Shown piece by piece: positions 1 through 5,835 of a DNA stretch of 7,610 nucleotides. The notes beneath the pieces are model-generated. The model was not told the origin of the DNA. It ran no database searches and saw only the letters and a program-made list of their open reading frames with translations. The position numbers and the translations under genes were made by a program. Position 1 is the stretch's first letter, and the number at the start of each line of letters is the position of its first letter. The stretch is from Oscillibacter sp. CAG:241 (lineage in GTDB: Bacteria > Bacillota > Clostridia > Oscillospirales > Oscillospiraceae): contig FR884093.1 in NCBI GenBank assembly GCA_000435975.1, forward strand, positions 1 to 7,610, in the 5' to 3' direction.

Positions 1-37
1 GAAACCCATCAGGGGTGTCTTTCGTTTTCAATCATCG

Positions 38-71
38 CCTTTTCAGAACTTTTATAAAAGGTCTGAAAAGG
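38..71. repeat. Imperfect long hairpin, left edge
   Basis: The arms CCTTTTCAGA (38-47) and TCTGAAAAGG (62-71) are perfect 10-base inverted repeats. After one mismatched pair the stem continues through the palindromic core CTTTTATAAAAG (49-60). It lies beyond the likely terminator of the psuK-psuG-DUF1294 operon and is only 5 bases from a second strong hairpin. No T-tract follows on either strand, so a terminator role is weak. It may be part of an intergenic repeat element or the end of something cut off by the window. Confidence 0.6.
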
Positions 72-76
72 CCTTG

Positions 77-107
77 GAGCTTGTCAAAAAGGATTTTTGA
101 CAAGCTC
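77..107. repeat. Perfect 14-bp inverted repeat
   Basis: Arms GAGCTTGTCAAAAA (77-90) and TTTTTGACAAGCTC (94-107) pair perfectly around a 3-base GGA loop. The A/T runs lie at the loop end of the stem rather than outside it, so this is not a classical terminator. A short, near-perfect palindrome in a gene-free strip is typical of REP/MITE-like dispersed intergenic elements; that reading is an inference, since only one copy is in the window. Confidence 0.65.
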
Positions 108-129
108 GCACAGCCGATGGCGTGCCCAG

Positions 130-173
130 AAAAATTGCAGGACGCTGCGATAGGGAAGATCACAGCGCCCTGC
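130..173 (-). terminator. Probable intrinsic terminator of the psuK-psuG-DUF1294 operon
   Basis: Read leftward, the arm GCAGGGCGCTG (173-163) pairs with CAGCGTCCTGC (147-137), with one mismatch and a 15-base loop. It is followed by AATTTTTC (136-129). It begins 20 bases after the stop codon of the DUF1294 gene. Stem, position and T-tract fit a rho-independent terminator, although the loop is long and the T-tract is short. Confidence 0.6.
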
Positions 174-192
174 GGGAGAAAAAAGGGGTAAA

Positions 193-486
193 TCACCTGC
201 CCAGGTACCATACGGCGCCGCAGGCAGCCAGTTGGAGAAGGAAAATAGCGGGAATTCCCCAGCGGAAATACCAGTGCCGGGTCTTGTGGCGGAACACATG
301 CATGCCCAGCAGCGCGCCCACGCTGCCGCCCAGCAGGGGCAGCAGAAACAGCGTCCGCTCCGGGATGCGCCAGCTCCCGCGCCGGGCCCGGCGCTTATCC
401 ACACCATAGGCCCCGAACGCAGCCAGGTTCATGACCGCCAGATACGCCGCCAGCCAGAACCCGGGGCGGGTCAGCAGCTCGGGCAT
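193..486 (-). CDS. DUF1294 family small membrane protein
   Basis: This 97-residue protein has three likely membrane segments (about residues 9-28, 46-62 and 77-94). It also has the family pattern of DUF1294: a YGVDKRRA stretch (27-34), RIPE (40-43), GG-x(2)-GALLGM (53-62) and FRHKT (65-69). The function of DUF1294 is not established; it occurs alone or fused to cold-shock domains in other bacteria. The ATG start lies only 3 bases after the psuG stop, with a GGAG element inside the last psuG codons, so it is almost certainly translated from the psu operon mRNA. A role connected to pseudouridine, for example in transport, is possible but nothing in the sequence shows it, and the protein is too small for a known nucleoside permease. 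Confidence 0.88.
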   Translation of the reverse strand: MPELLTRPGFWLAAYLAVMNLAAFGAYGVDKRRARRGSWRIPERTLFLLPLLGGSVGALLGMHVFRHKTRHWYFRWGIPAIFLLQLAACGAVWYLGR

Positions 487-489
487 CCG

Positions 490-1413
490 TTACGCCTGCT
501 CCAGGGTCTGGAGGGCGCAGGCCGTCCTGGCAGCCAGACGGGCATTGTTATACACCAGCTGGATGTTGCTGTCCAGGCTGTCGCCGCCGGTCAGGTCCTT
601 GACCCGGGCCAGCAGGAAGGGCGTGGTCTCCTTGCCGTGGATGCCCTGGGCCTTGGCATCGGCCAGGGCCTGCTCGATGGCGGCGTCGATGACCTTGTGG
701 TCCATGGAATACTCCTCAGGAATGGGGTTGGTGACCAGCATGCCGCCCTTCATGTCCAGCTGACGGGCCACATGGAAGGCCTTGGCCAGATCCTCGGGGG
801 TGTCGATCTCGTAGTCCACGGCGAAGCCGGACTTGCGGGTATAGAAGGCAGGCAGCTCCTTGGTGCCGTAGCCGATAACGGGCACGCCCTTGGTCTCCAG
901 GTACTCCAGGGTCAGACCCAGGTCCAGGATGGACTTGGCCCCGGCGCAGACCACCATCACAGGCGTCTGGGCCAGCTCCTCCAGGTCGGCGGAGATGTCC
1001 ATGGTAGTCTCTGCGCCCCGGTGAACGCCGCCGATGCCGCCGGTGGCAAAGATACGGATACCGGCCATGTGGGCGATCATCATGGTGGTGGTCACGGTGG
1101 TGGCGCCGTCGCGGCCCTCTGCCACCAGAATGGGCAGATCCCGGCGGCTGGCCTTGGTGACGGCGTGGCCGCTCTTGCCCAGATAGTCGATCTCCTCGGG
1201 AGTCAGGCCCGCCTTCAGGCGGCCGCCGATGATGGCGATGGTGGCGGGGACGGCGCCGTTTTCGCGGATGATCTTCTCCACGTTCAGAGCAGTCTCCACA
1301 TTCTGGGGATAGGGCATGCCGTGGGAGATGATGGTGCTCTCCAGAGCCACCACGGGACGGCCCTCGGCCACTGCCTGCTGCACCTCAGGTGCGACATCCA
1401 GATAACGATTCAT
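490..1413 (-). CDS. psuG: Pseudouridine-5'-phosphate glycosidase
   Basis: PsuG cleaves the C-C glycosidic bond of pseudouridine 5'-phosphate reversibly to uracil and ribose 5-phosphate in the cytoplasm, the second step of pseudouridine catabolism. At 307 residues it matches the family length (E. coli PsuG is about 312). The family hallmark VALESTIISHGMPYPQN is at 22-38. By offset from the E. coli enzyme, the active-site residues appear intact: E25 (E. coli E31), K87 in VTKASRRDLP (K93), metal-linked D143 in DISADLEEL (D149), and K160 in CAGAKSILD (K166, the Schiff-base lysine). The ribosome binding site AGGAGG is formed by the last two arginine codons of psuK, just before its stop (1424-1429), 10 bases from this ATG. 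Translation of the two genes is therefore likely coupled, giving kinase and glycosidase together. No pseudouridine transporter gene is visible in the window. Confidence 0.96.
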   Translation of the reverse strand: MNRYLDVAPEVQQAVAEGRPVVALESTIISHGMPYPQNVETALNVEKIIRENGAVPATIAIIGGRLKAGLTPEEIDYLGKSGHAVTKASRRDLPILVAEGRDGATTVTTTMMIAHMAGIRIFATGGIGGVHRGAETTMDISADLEELAQTPVMVVCAGAKSILDLGLTLEYLETKGVPVIGYGTKELPAFYTRKSGFAVDYEIDTPEDLAKAFHVARQLDMKGGMLVTNPIPEEYSMDHKVIDAAIEQALADAKAQGIHGKETTPFLLARVKDLTGGDSLDSNIQLVYNNARLAARTACALQTLEQA

Positions 1414-1420
1414 AAGTCAT

Positions 1421-2506
1421 TTACCTCCTGTTGAGAATTGTTTCAATGTTATCCCAGCACATAGCCGGGTTGATGGTGGTTTCTGCCTCGCAGGCCAGAG
1501 CGCCTGCGCCCACGGCCCAGCGGGCCGTGTCGGTAAGGGAATCGCCCAGAACCATCCGGGCGGCCAGGGCGGCGGCCACGGCGTCTCCGCCGCCGGTGGC
1601 GTTGGCCACATGGCACCTGGCACAGGGGACCCACGCGGTACTCCCCTGCCGGTCGGCGGCATAGATGCCCTCCGCGCCCAGGGAGATGTACACCGTGCCC
1701 AGGCCGGTGTCCAGCAGGCGGCGGGCCGCCTGGGCTGCGTCCTCCGGAGTCCGGATGGACATGCCGGACAGCAGCTCCGCCTCCAGGCGGTTGGGCTTCA
1801 GGGCCGCCAGCTTGCCCAGCACCGGCCGCAGCTTTTCGGCCTTGATGGTGGATACGGGGTCCGCCAGAATGGGGGCCCGGCAGTTGTCGCACAGCCAGCG
1901 GATGCTGTCCTCCGGCAGGTTGGTCTCCAGCACCACCAGGTCCGCCCCGTTGATGAAATCCAGCCGCTGCCGCAGGAAATCCGGGGTCATGCGCTGATAG
2001 ATGTCCATGTCGTTGACGGCCAGGGCCATATCCCCGTCGGGCCCGGCGATGTACAGATAGGTGCCGGTGCGGCAGTCCGGCAGCACGGCGCTGGCGCTCA
2101 GGTCCAGGCCGATGTCCCTGGCGTTTTCCTGGACCCGGCGGCCGAAGTCGTCGTCGCCCATCACCGTCACCATGGCGGTCTGCTGGCCCAGCAGACACAG
2201 GTTGTGGGCGATGTTGCGGCCCACGCCGCCCAGGGACGTGGTCACATGGCCGGGATTGGAGTCCCGGGCCACCAGCTTCCCGGCGGACACCGCACCGATG
2301 TCCATGTTCACGCCGCCTACCACCGCCACATACGGGGCAGTGCGGACAATGTAGCCCTTGCCGGTGATGCAGCCCTTTTTCATCAGGTTGGATATGTGCA
2401 CCGCCACGCTGGAGCGGGTGATGCCGGCCTTGTCCGCCAGCTCCTGCTGCGAGATCATGGGGTTTTCCCGGATCCACTCCAGCAGCTGGCGCTCTCGCTG
2501 GGTCAC
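1421..2506 (-). CDS. psuK: PfkB-family pseudouridine kinase with N-terminal winged helix (PsuK type)
   Basis: This 361-residue protein is a DNA-binding domain fused to a sugar/nucleoside kinase. Residues 1-55 form a helix-turn-helix (MTQRERQLLEWIRENP, then the ISQQELADKAGITRSSVAVH region at 19-37 and KGCITGKGYIV). Residues about 59-361 are a ribokinase/PfkB fold, with GGVNMD at 64-69, GGVGRNIAHNL at 93-103 and the anion-hole/catalytic motif NATGGGDAV at 302-310, where D308 is the expected general base. Note GGGD in place of the common GAGD. Adjacency to psuG makes pseudouridine the likely substrate, forming pseudouridine 5'-phosphate; the fold alone would not distinguish it from other nucleoside or sugar kinases (E. 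coli YeiI has the same domain order). The start is GTG with an excellent AGGAGGTGA site 7 bases upstream. The helix-turn-helix suggests autoregulation. Confidence 0.9.
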   Translation of the reverse strand: MTQRERQLLEWIRENPMISQQELADKAGITRSSVAVHISNLMKKGCITGKGYIVRTAPYVAVVGGVNMDIGAVSAGKLVARDSNPGHVTTSLGGVGRNIAHNLCLLGQQTAMVTVMGDDDFGRRVQENARDIGLDLSASAVLPDCRTGTYLYIAGPDGDMALAVNDMDIYQRMTPDFLRQRLDFINGADLVVLETNLPEDSIRWLCDNCRAPILADPVSTIKAEKLRPVLGKLAALKPNRLEAELLSGMSIRTPEDAAQAARRLLDTGLGTVYISLGAEGIYAADRQGSTAWVPCARCHVANATGGGDAVAAALAARMVLGDSLTDTARWAVGAGALACEAETTINPAMCWDNIETILNRR

Positions 2507-2518
2507 AGGCTCACCTCC

Positions 2519-2551
2519 TAAGCAAAAGTTTGTTTTCTAATCTATTGCTTA
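2519..2551. promoter_or_regulatory. Candidate operator: spaced inverted repeat in the psuK leader
   Basis: TAAGCAA (2519-2525) and TTGCTTA (2545-2551) are exact 7-base inverted repeats separated by 19 bases. They span the predicted transcription start, from the edge of the -10 box to the ribosome binding site. A protein bound here could block initiation. The winged-helix domain of the kinase encoded immediately downstream is the obvious candidate, but this is inference from position and symmetry; the stretch is AT-rich and such repeats can arise by chance. Confidence 0.35.
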
Positions 2552-2579
2552 TTATATGCAGAACGCAGCCCCTTGTCAA
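2551..2579 (-). promoter_or_regulatory. Consensus sigma-A promoter for psuK-psuG-DUF1294
   Basis: On the minus strand, TTGACA (2579-2574) and TATAAT (2556-2551) are both perfect consensus hexamers with a 17-base spacer. The predicted start of transcription is near 2544, giving a leader of roughly 37 bases before the GTG codon. Such a strong core promoter for a catabolic operon suggests that a repressor controls it. Confidence 0.88.
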
Positions 2580-2612
2580 GCCCTCTTTTCAATTATTTCC
2601 GCCGCTCCGGGC

Positions 2613-2645
2613 AAAAAAAGAACGCGCCCCCGGCGCGTTCTTTTT
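2613..2645 (-). terminator. Intrinsic terminator after the lipoprotein pair
   Basis: AAAAAGAACGCGCC (2615-2628) and GGCGCGTTCTTTTT (2632-2645) form a perfect 14-bp stem with a 3-base loop. Read leftward it ends in seven T residues. It starts 3 bases after the stop codon of the second lipoprotein gene and separates that unit from the psuK promoter downstream. The A/T symmetry means it could also act on plus-strand transcripts, but no plus-strand gene ends here. Confidence 0.92.
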
Positions 2646-2648
2646 GAC

Positions 2649-3155
2649 TCACTGTTTATTCAGATAGTCCCGCACCTCCCGAACGCCAGTAAAGCATAGG
2701 GGGCTCACATCGTCTCGGGGGTCGGCGGAGGCCAGGCACACCAGCAGGTCATCGGGATAGTCCGAGATGAAGAAGTACACCGGGGCATAGGAATCTGCCG
2801 GATATTCATAAATCAGGTACGTTCCCTCGTCCAGCTTCATATACAGCATGGTCTGGTCCAGCTTCCGGCCCAGTTCCTCTATCTGTTCGTTTCTGTCCAG
2901 TTCCGCATCCATCAGCGACCGGATCATGGTGGTCAGGTGCTCATACGCGTCGCTTCCTTTTTCAAAAACGGACTTTTCCCGGCCGTTTTTGGCCAGGACG
3001 ATCCGCTCCGGGTCCGCCAGCTCGCCCAGGGCCAGGTCCTGATACGGGTGGTCCCTGTAGTCCTCGGGATTGGCCCACTCCACCTTCTGCCCGCACCCGG
3101 CCAGCAGCACGAAGCACAAGGCCAGAGGCAGGAGGATCTTTGCGATTTTCTTCAT
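2649..3155 (-). CDS. Uncharacterised lipoprotein, downstream copy of a tandem pair
   Basis: I do not recognise the family of this 168-residue protein. It has a classic lipoprotein signal: MKKIAK, a hydrophobic stretch, and the lipobox LAGC with the lipidated cysteine at C21. It should therefore be anchored on the outer face of the cytoplasmic membrane. The mature part is acidic and polar, with no further membrane segment. Motifs shared with its upstream neighbour are PERIV (49-53), GREK-x(2)-F-x-KG (58-67), ELGRKLD (94-100), LIYEYPADSYAPVYF (114-128) and the C-terminal DYLNKQ; I estimate overall identity by eye at about half. The start is supported by a GAGGAG site a few bases upstream. It lies 20 bases after the stop of the upstream copy, in the same transcript, and ends at a strong terminator. 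Confidence 0.85.
   Translation of the reverse strand: MKKIAKILLPLALCFVLLAGCGQKVEWANPEDYRDHPYQDLALGELADPERIVLAKNGREKSVFEKGSDAYEHLTTMIRSLMDAELDRNEQIEELGRKLDQTMLYMKLDEGTYLIYEYPADSYAPVYFFISDYPDDLLVCLASADPRDDVSPLCFTGVREVRDYLNKQ
3091..3150. repeat. 60-base direct repeat, copy 1 (signal-peptide region)
   Basis: This block is base-for-base identical to 3624-3683 and encodes the lipoprotein signal from IAKILLP through the lipobox and the first mature residues. It is far more conserved than the rest of the two genes, where many codons differ. A second short identity of about 20 bases covers the end of both genes and runs past the stop codon (2647-2666 and 3174-3193). Confidence 0.9.
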
Positions 3156-3175
3156 AGCTTTCTCCTCTCAAGCAC

Positions 3176-3685
3176 TCACTGTTTATTCAGATAATCCAGC
3201 AGCTCCTGGGCCTCGGTTTCGGACCAGAACCCGTGCAGGGTCAGGCCATCTCCCTCCGCAGGGGAATACACGCCCACGATGCTGTTCTGCGTCTCAAGCA
3301 TCTCAAAATACACCGGAGCATAGGAGTCCGCCGAATACTCGTAAATCAGCCACACGCCCTTATCCAGCTCCGGCATGGTTTTCAGGCCGTCCAGCTTCCG
3401 GCCCAGATCCTTTACCTGTTCATTTTCATCCAGCTGCGCTTCTATCAGCTGGCCCAGGGTGGATACGATTTTTTCATACGTCTCCGTGCCCTTGTCAAAG
3501 CTATTCTTTTCCCGGCCATCCCGGGTCATCACGATCCGCTCCGGGGCGGCCACCTCACCGGCGTAAACATCCTGGGCGGGATGGTCCTTATAGTCCTCCC
3601 AACCGGCCAGCTCCACCTTTTTTCCGCACCCGGCCAGCAGCACGAAGCACAAGGCCAGAGGCAGGAGGATCTTTGCGATTTTCAT
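3176..3685 (-). CDS. Uncharacterised lipoprotein, upstream copy of a tandem pair
   Basis: This is a paralogue of the next gene downstream, 169 residues, also without a recognised family. The signal MKIAKILLPLALCFVLLAGC places the lipidated cysteine at C20; the N-terminus is one lysine shorter than its partner. The mature domain has the same framework: EDYKDHP (30-36), PERIV (48-52), GREK-x(2)-F-x-KG (57-66), ENEQ and DLGRKLD (87-99), LIYEYSADSYAPVYF (113-127) and DYLNKQ at the end. The divergent C-terminal third (about 128-160) suggests different ligands or partners. It is the first gene of a two-gene transcript with its own promoter; a GAAAGGA site lies 8 bases before the ATG. Confidence 0.86.
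   Translation of the reverse strand: MKIAKILLPLALCFVLLAGCGKKVELAGWEDYKDHPAQDVYAGEVAAPERIVMTRDGREKNSFDKGTETYEKIVSTLGQLIEAQLDENEQVKDLGRKLDGLKTMPELDKGVWLIYEYSADSYAPVYFEMLETQNSIVGVYSPAEGDGLTLHGFWSETEAQELLDYLNKQ
3624..3683. repeat. 60-base direct repeat, copy 2 (signal-peptide region)
   Basis: Identical to 3091-3150, in the same orientation and at the same place in the paralogous gene. Unbroken identity, including third codon positions, within a pair whose middles have diverged points to local recombination or gene conversion rather than protein-level selection alone. Confidence 0.9.
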
Positions 3686-3743
3686 ACGACACGTCCTTTC
3701 TATTTTCTAACATTTTTCTGTCCTGCTCGGGTCTACTTTTGGT

Positions 3744-3772
3744 AGTATACCATAAGAAAATCGGTTTGTAAA
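3744..3772 (-). promoter_or_regulatory. Promoter of the lipoprotein pair
   Basis: On the minus strand, TTTACA (3772-3767) and TATACT (3749-3744) are separated by 17 bases, one and one mismatch from the sigma-A consensus. The predicted start of transcription is near 3737, about 50 bases before the first ATG. The remainder of the spacer up to the marR promoter (3773-3874) is AT-rich with T-runs at 3786-3799, and I see no gene or structured RNA in it. Confidence 0.75.
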
Positions 3773-3874
3773 TAGAGACTGCAAGTTTTTGTTTTTTTTC
3801 GCGCTTATGACTGGTTAAGACAACTCCTCAACATCGTGTTCAATAACGTCCTGTCGTTTTGTGCAGATTTCCTC

Positions 3875-3903
3875 TTGCACTGGCGGCGGGATGGGTGTAT
3901 GAT
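3875..3903 (+). promoter_or_regulatory. Promoter of the marR-MATE operon
   Basis: TTGCAC (3875-3880) and TATGAT (3898-3903) are separated by 17 bases. Transcription would start near 3910, directly at the edge of the palindrome at 3911-3924, and leave a leader of about 40 bases. Confidence 0.75.
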
Positions 3904-3910
3904 AGCAATC

Positions 3911-3924
3911 GTTCAATATTGAAC
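3911..3924. promoter_or_regulatory. Probable MarR operator palindrome
   Basis: GTTCAATATTGAAC is a perfect 14-base palindrome located at the predicted transcription start and 25 bases ahead of the MarR-type gene. Size, symmetry and AT-rich centre match operators bound by MarR dimers, which commonly repress their own operon. The half-site sequence GTTCAATA recurs once upstream at 3838-3845 without its symmetric partner. Binding itself is inferred. Confidence 0.7.
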
Positions 3925-3948
3925 TATCTAAAATCGGAGGAATTTTTC

Positions 3949-4395
3949 ATGACCAACGCCTATCAGGTCTATACCGGGGCCCGGCAGCTGCTGGAGGGGT
4001 ACGCCGCCGCCATGCAGCCCCTGTGCCGCCGGGAGGGGCTGGCCCCCAACGGGGTGGATATCCTGCTGTTTCTGGCCAACAACCCGGGGCTGGACACCGC
4101 CCGGGACATCTGCACCTATCGGGGGCTGAAGCCGGGCATCGTGTCCTTCCATGTGGAGAAGCTGGTGCAGGAGGGCTACCTGCTGCGGCAGCCCGCCCCG
4201 GAGGACCGGCGCAAATGCCGCCTGGTATGCACCCGGCGGGCGGAGCCTGTGGTGCAGCGGGGGCGGCAGGTGCAGGAAGCGTTTTTCCGCCGGATGACGG
4301 CGGGGCTGGACCCCCAGGACCTGGCGGCCTTCCGCCGCTGCCTGGAGGGCTTTCAGCGGAATCTATCGCAAATGACACAGGAGGACGACCAATGA
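3949..4395 (+). CDS. MarR family transcriptional regulator
   Basis: This 148-residue winged-helix regulator probably represses itself and the efflux gene that follows. The fold reads as an N-terminal dimerisation helix (about 5-28), the winged-helix core at 31-97 with the recognition helix in the GLKPGIVSFHVEKLVQEGYL stretch (59-78), and the family wing signature PEDRRKCRLV (84-93). A C-terminal helical region (about 100-140) completes the dimer interface. The ATG at 3949 is chosen because GGAGG sits 8 bases upstream and the palindrome and promoter lie just ahead. The frame stays open back to 3859, but an upstream start would place coding sequence over the promoter. Its stop overlaps the next start (ATGA). 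The likely inducers are toxic small molecules pumped by the neighbour, by analogy with MepR-MepA; the ligand is unknown. Confidence 0.92.
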   Translation: MTNAYQVYTGARQLLEGYAAAMQPLCRREGLAPNGVDILLFLANNPGLDTARDICTYRGLKPGIVSFHVEKLVQEGYLLRQPAPEDRRKCRLVCTRRAEPVVQRGRQVQEAFFRRMTAGLDPQDLAAFRRCLEGFQRNLSQMTQEDDQ

Positions 4396-5765
4396 CACAG
4401 GACAAGAAATTTCTGGGCACGGAGCCCGTGGGCAGGCTGCTGTGGAGGCTGGCGGTGCCCACGGTCATCGCCCAGCTGGTGAATATGCTGTACAACATCG
4501 TGGACCGCATCTACATCGGCCACATTCCCGAAACCGGCAGCATGGCCCTGACCGGCGTGGGGGTGTGCCTGCCCATCATCATGATCATTTCCGCCTTTGC
4601 GGCCTTTGTGTCCTCCGGCGGCGCGCCCCGGGCGTCCATCGCCATGGGCCGGGGCGACTATGACCAGGCCCAGCGCATTCTGGGAGGGTGCTTCACTTTA
4701 CAGGTGGCCATTTCCCTGGTATTGACGGCAGTGCTGCTGATATGGAACCGGCCGCTGCTGCTGGCCTTCGGCGCCAGCGGGAACACCATCGAATACGCCG
4801 CCCAGTATATGGGCGTTTACGCCCTGGGCACCCTGTTCGTGGAGCTGACCCTGGGCCTCAATGCCTTCATCACCGCCCAGGGCTTCGCCCAGGTGGGCAT
4901 GAAAACGGTGCTCATCGGCGCGGTGGCCAACATTCTGCTGGACCCGCTGTTCATCTTCGTCCTGGACATGGGCGTCCGGGGGGCTGCCCTGGCCACGGTG
5001 CTGTCCCAGGGCATCTCCTGCGTGTGGGTAATCTCCTTCCTGCGGGGAAAAAAGACCCTGCTGCGGCTGGAAAAGGCCGCCCTGCCCATCCGGCCCCGGC
5101 TGATCCTGCCCTGCGTGGCCCTGGGTACGGCGGCGTTCATCATGCAGGCCAGCGAAAGCGTCATCTCCGTGTGCTTCAACGCCTCCCTGCTGAAATACGG
5201 CGGGGACCTGGCGGTGGGGGCCATGACCATTCTGTCCAGCGTCATGCAGTTCGCCATGCTGCCCCTCCAGGGCATCGCCCAGGGGGCCCAGCCCATCTCC
5301 AGCTATAACTACGGGGCGGGCAACGCCCAGCGGGTGCGCCAGACCTTCTGGCTGCTGCTGAAGGTAAGCCTGGGATACGCCCTGGTGCTGTGGGGCTGCA
5401 TCCAGCTGTTCCCCGGGGTCTTTGCCCGGATCTTCACTCCCGATGCGGAGCTGGTGGCCTTCACCGCCGGGGTGCTGCGGATCTACTGCGGGGCCCTGTT
5501 CCTGATGGGCATCCAGATCGCCTGCCAGATGACCTTTGTGTCCATCGGCAACGCCCCCTGCTCCATCATCGTGGCGGTGCTGCGGAAGTTCGTGCTGCTG
5601 CTGCCGCTGATCTATCTGCTGCCCCACCTGCTGGCGGACCAGACCCGGGCCGTGTTCCTGGCGGAGCCGGTGGCCGACGTCATCGCCGTCACAGGCACGG
5701 TGATCCTGTTCTCCTCCCAGTTCCGCAAGGCCCTGCGGGGCCTGGAAAACGACAACAAATCGTAA
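4392..5765 (+). CDS. MATE family multidrug efflux transporter (MepA-like)
   Basis: This 457-residue integral membrane protein should export drugs or other organic compounds in exchange for protons or sodium. The family normally has 12 membrane helices and about 450 residues, which fits. Recognisable MATE regions are the first helix LAVPTVIAQLVNMLYNIVDR followed by IYIGHIP (about 20-46), the repeat-half motif around GLNAFITAQG, GMKTVLIGAVANILLDPLFIF and GVRGAALATVLSQ, and in the second half PLQGIAQGAQPISSYNYGAGN and AEPVADVIA. The start at 4392 overlaps the marR stop by 4 bases, with AGGAGG at 4379-4384, 7 bases upstream; the frame is open much further upstream, but that part is only the marR gene read out of frame. 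Translational coupling to a MarR repressor suggests substrate-inducible efflux, as in the Staphylococcus mepRA pair. Actual substrates cannot be read from the sequence. Confidence 0.93.
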   Translation: MTQDKKFLGTEPVGRLLWRLAVPTVIAQLVNMLYNIVDRIYIGHIPETGSMALTGVGVCLPIIMIISAFAAFVSSGGAPRASIAMGRGDYDQAQRILGGCFTLQVAISLVLTAVLLIWNRPLLLAFGASGNTIEYAAQYMGVYALGTLFVELTLGLNAFITAQGFAQVGMKTVLIGAVANILLDPLFIFVLDMGVRGAALATVLSQGISCVWVISFLRGKKTLLRLEKAALPIRPRLILPCVALGTAAFIMQASESVISVCFNASLLKYGGDLAVGAMTILSSVMQFAMLPLQGIAQGAQPISSYNYGAGNAQRVRQTFWLLLKVSLGYALVLWGCIQLFPGVFARIFTPDAELVAFTAGVLRIYCGALFLMGIQIACQMTFVSIGNAPCSIIVAVLRKFVLLLPLIYLLPHLLADQTRAVFLAEPVADVIAVTGTVILFSSQFRKALRGLENDNKS

Positions 5766-5795
5766 TATCCGGCAAGAAAATTGCACATTGTATAA

Positions 5796-5824
5796 CAAGA
5801 CCTCCGGCTGGGCCGGAGGTCTTG
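5796..5824. terminator. Hairpin between convergent genes, probable bidirectional terminator
   Basis: CAAGACCTCCGGC (5796-5808) and GCCGGAGGTCTTG (5812-5824) form a perfect 13-bp, GC-rich stem with a TGG loop. It lies 30 bases after the MATE stop and 11 bases beyond the stop of the convergent DUF362 gene. Neither side has a good T-run (CCGCTTATT rightward, TTATAC leftward), so termination may be partial or the hairpin may protect both mRNA ends. Confidence 0.65.
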
Positions 5825-5835
5825 CCGCTTATTGG

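Noticed and set aside
232..1434. A 400-codon open frame on the plus strand opposite psuG
   Set aside because: It is antisense to a strongly conserved enzyme, its translation is low-complexity (rich in Gly, Gln, His, Ala), and no ribosome binding site or family pattern supports it; long antisense frames are common in GC-rich genes.
1610..2521. A 303-codon open frame on the plus strand opposite psuK
   Set aside because: It is a compositional shadow of the kinase gene, with no recognisable domain.
3859..3948. Upstream start for the MarR regulator
   Set aside because: It would put coding sequence across the promoter and palindrome and adds residues not typical of the family; the ATG at 3949 has a strong ribosome binding site.
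4023..4391. N-terminal extension of the MATE transporter frame
   Set aside because: The extra 123 codons overlap the MarR gene out of frame and are Gly/Pro/Ala-rich nonsense; the ATG at 4392 has a proper ribosome binding site and gives the normal family length.
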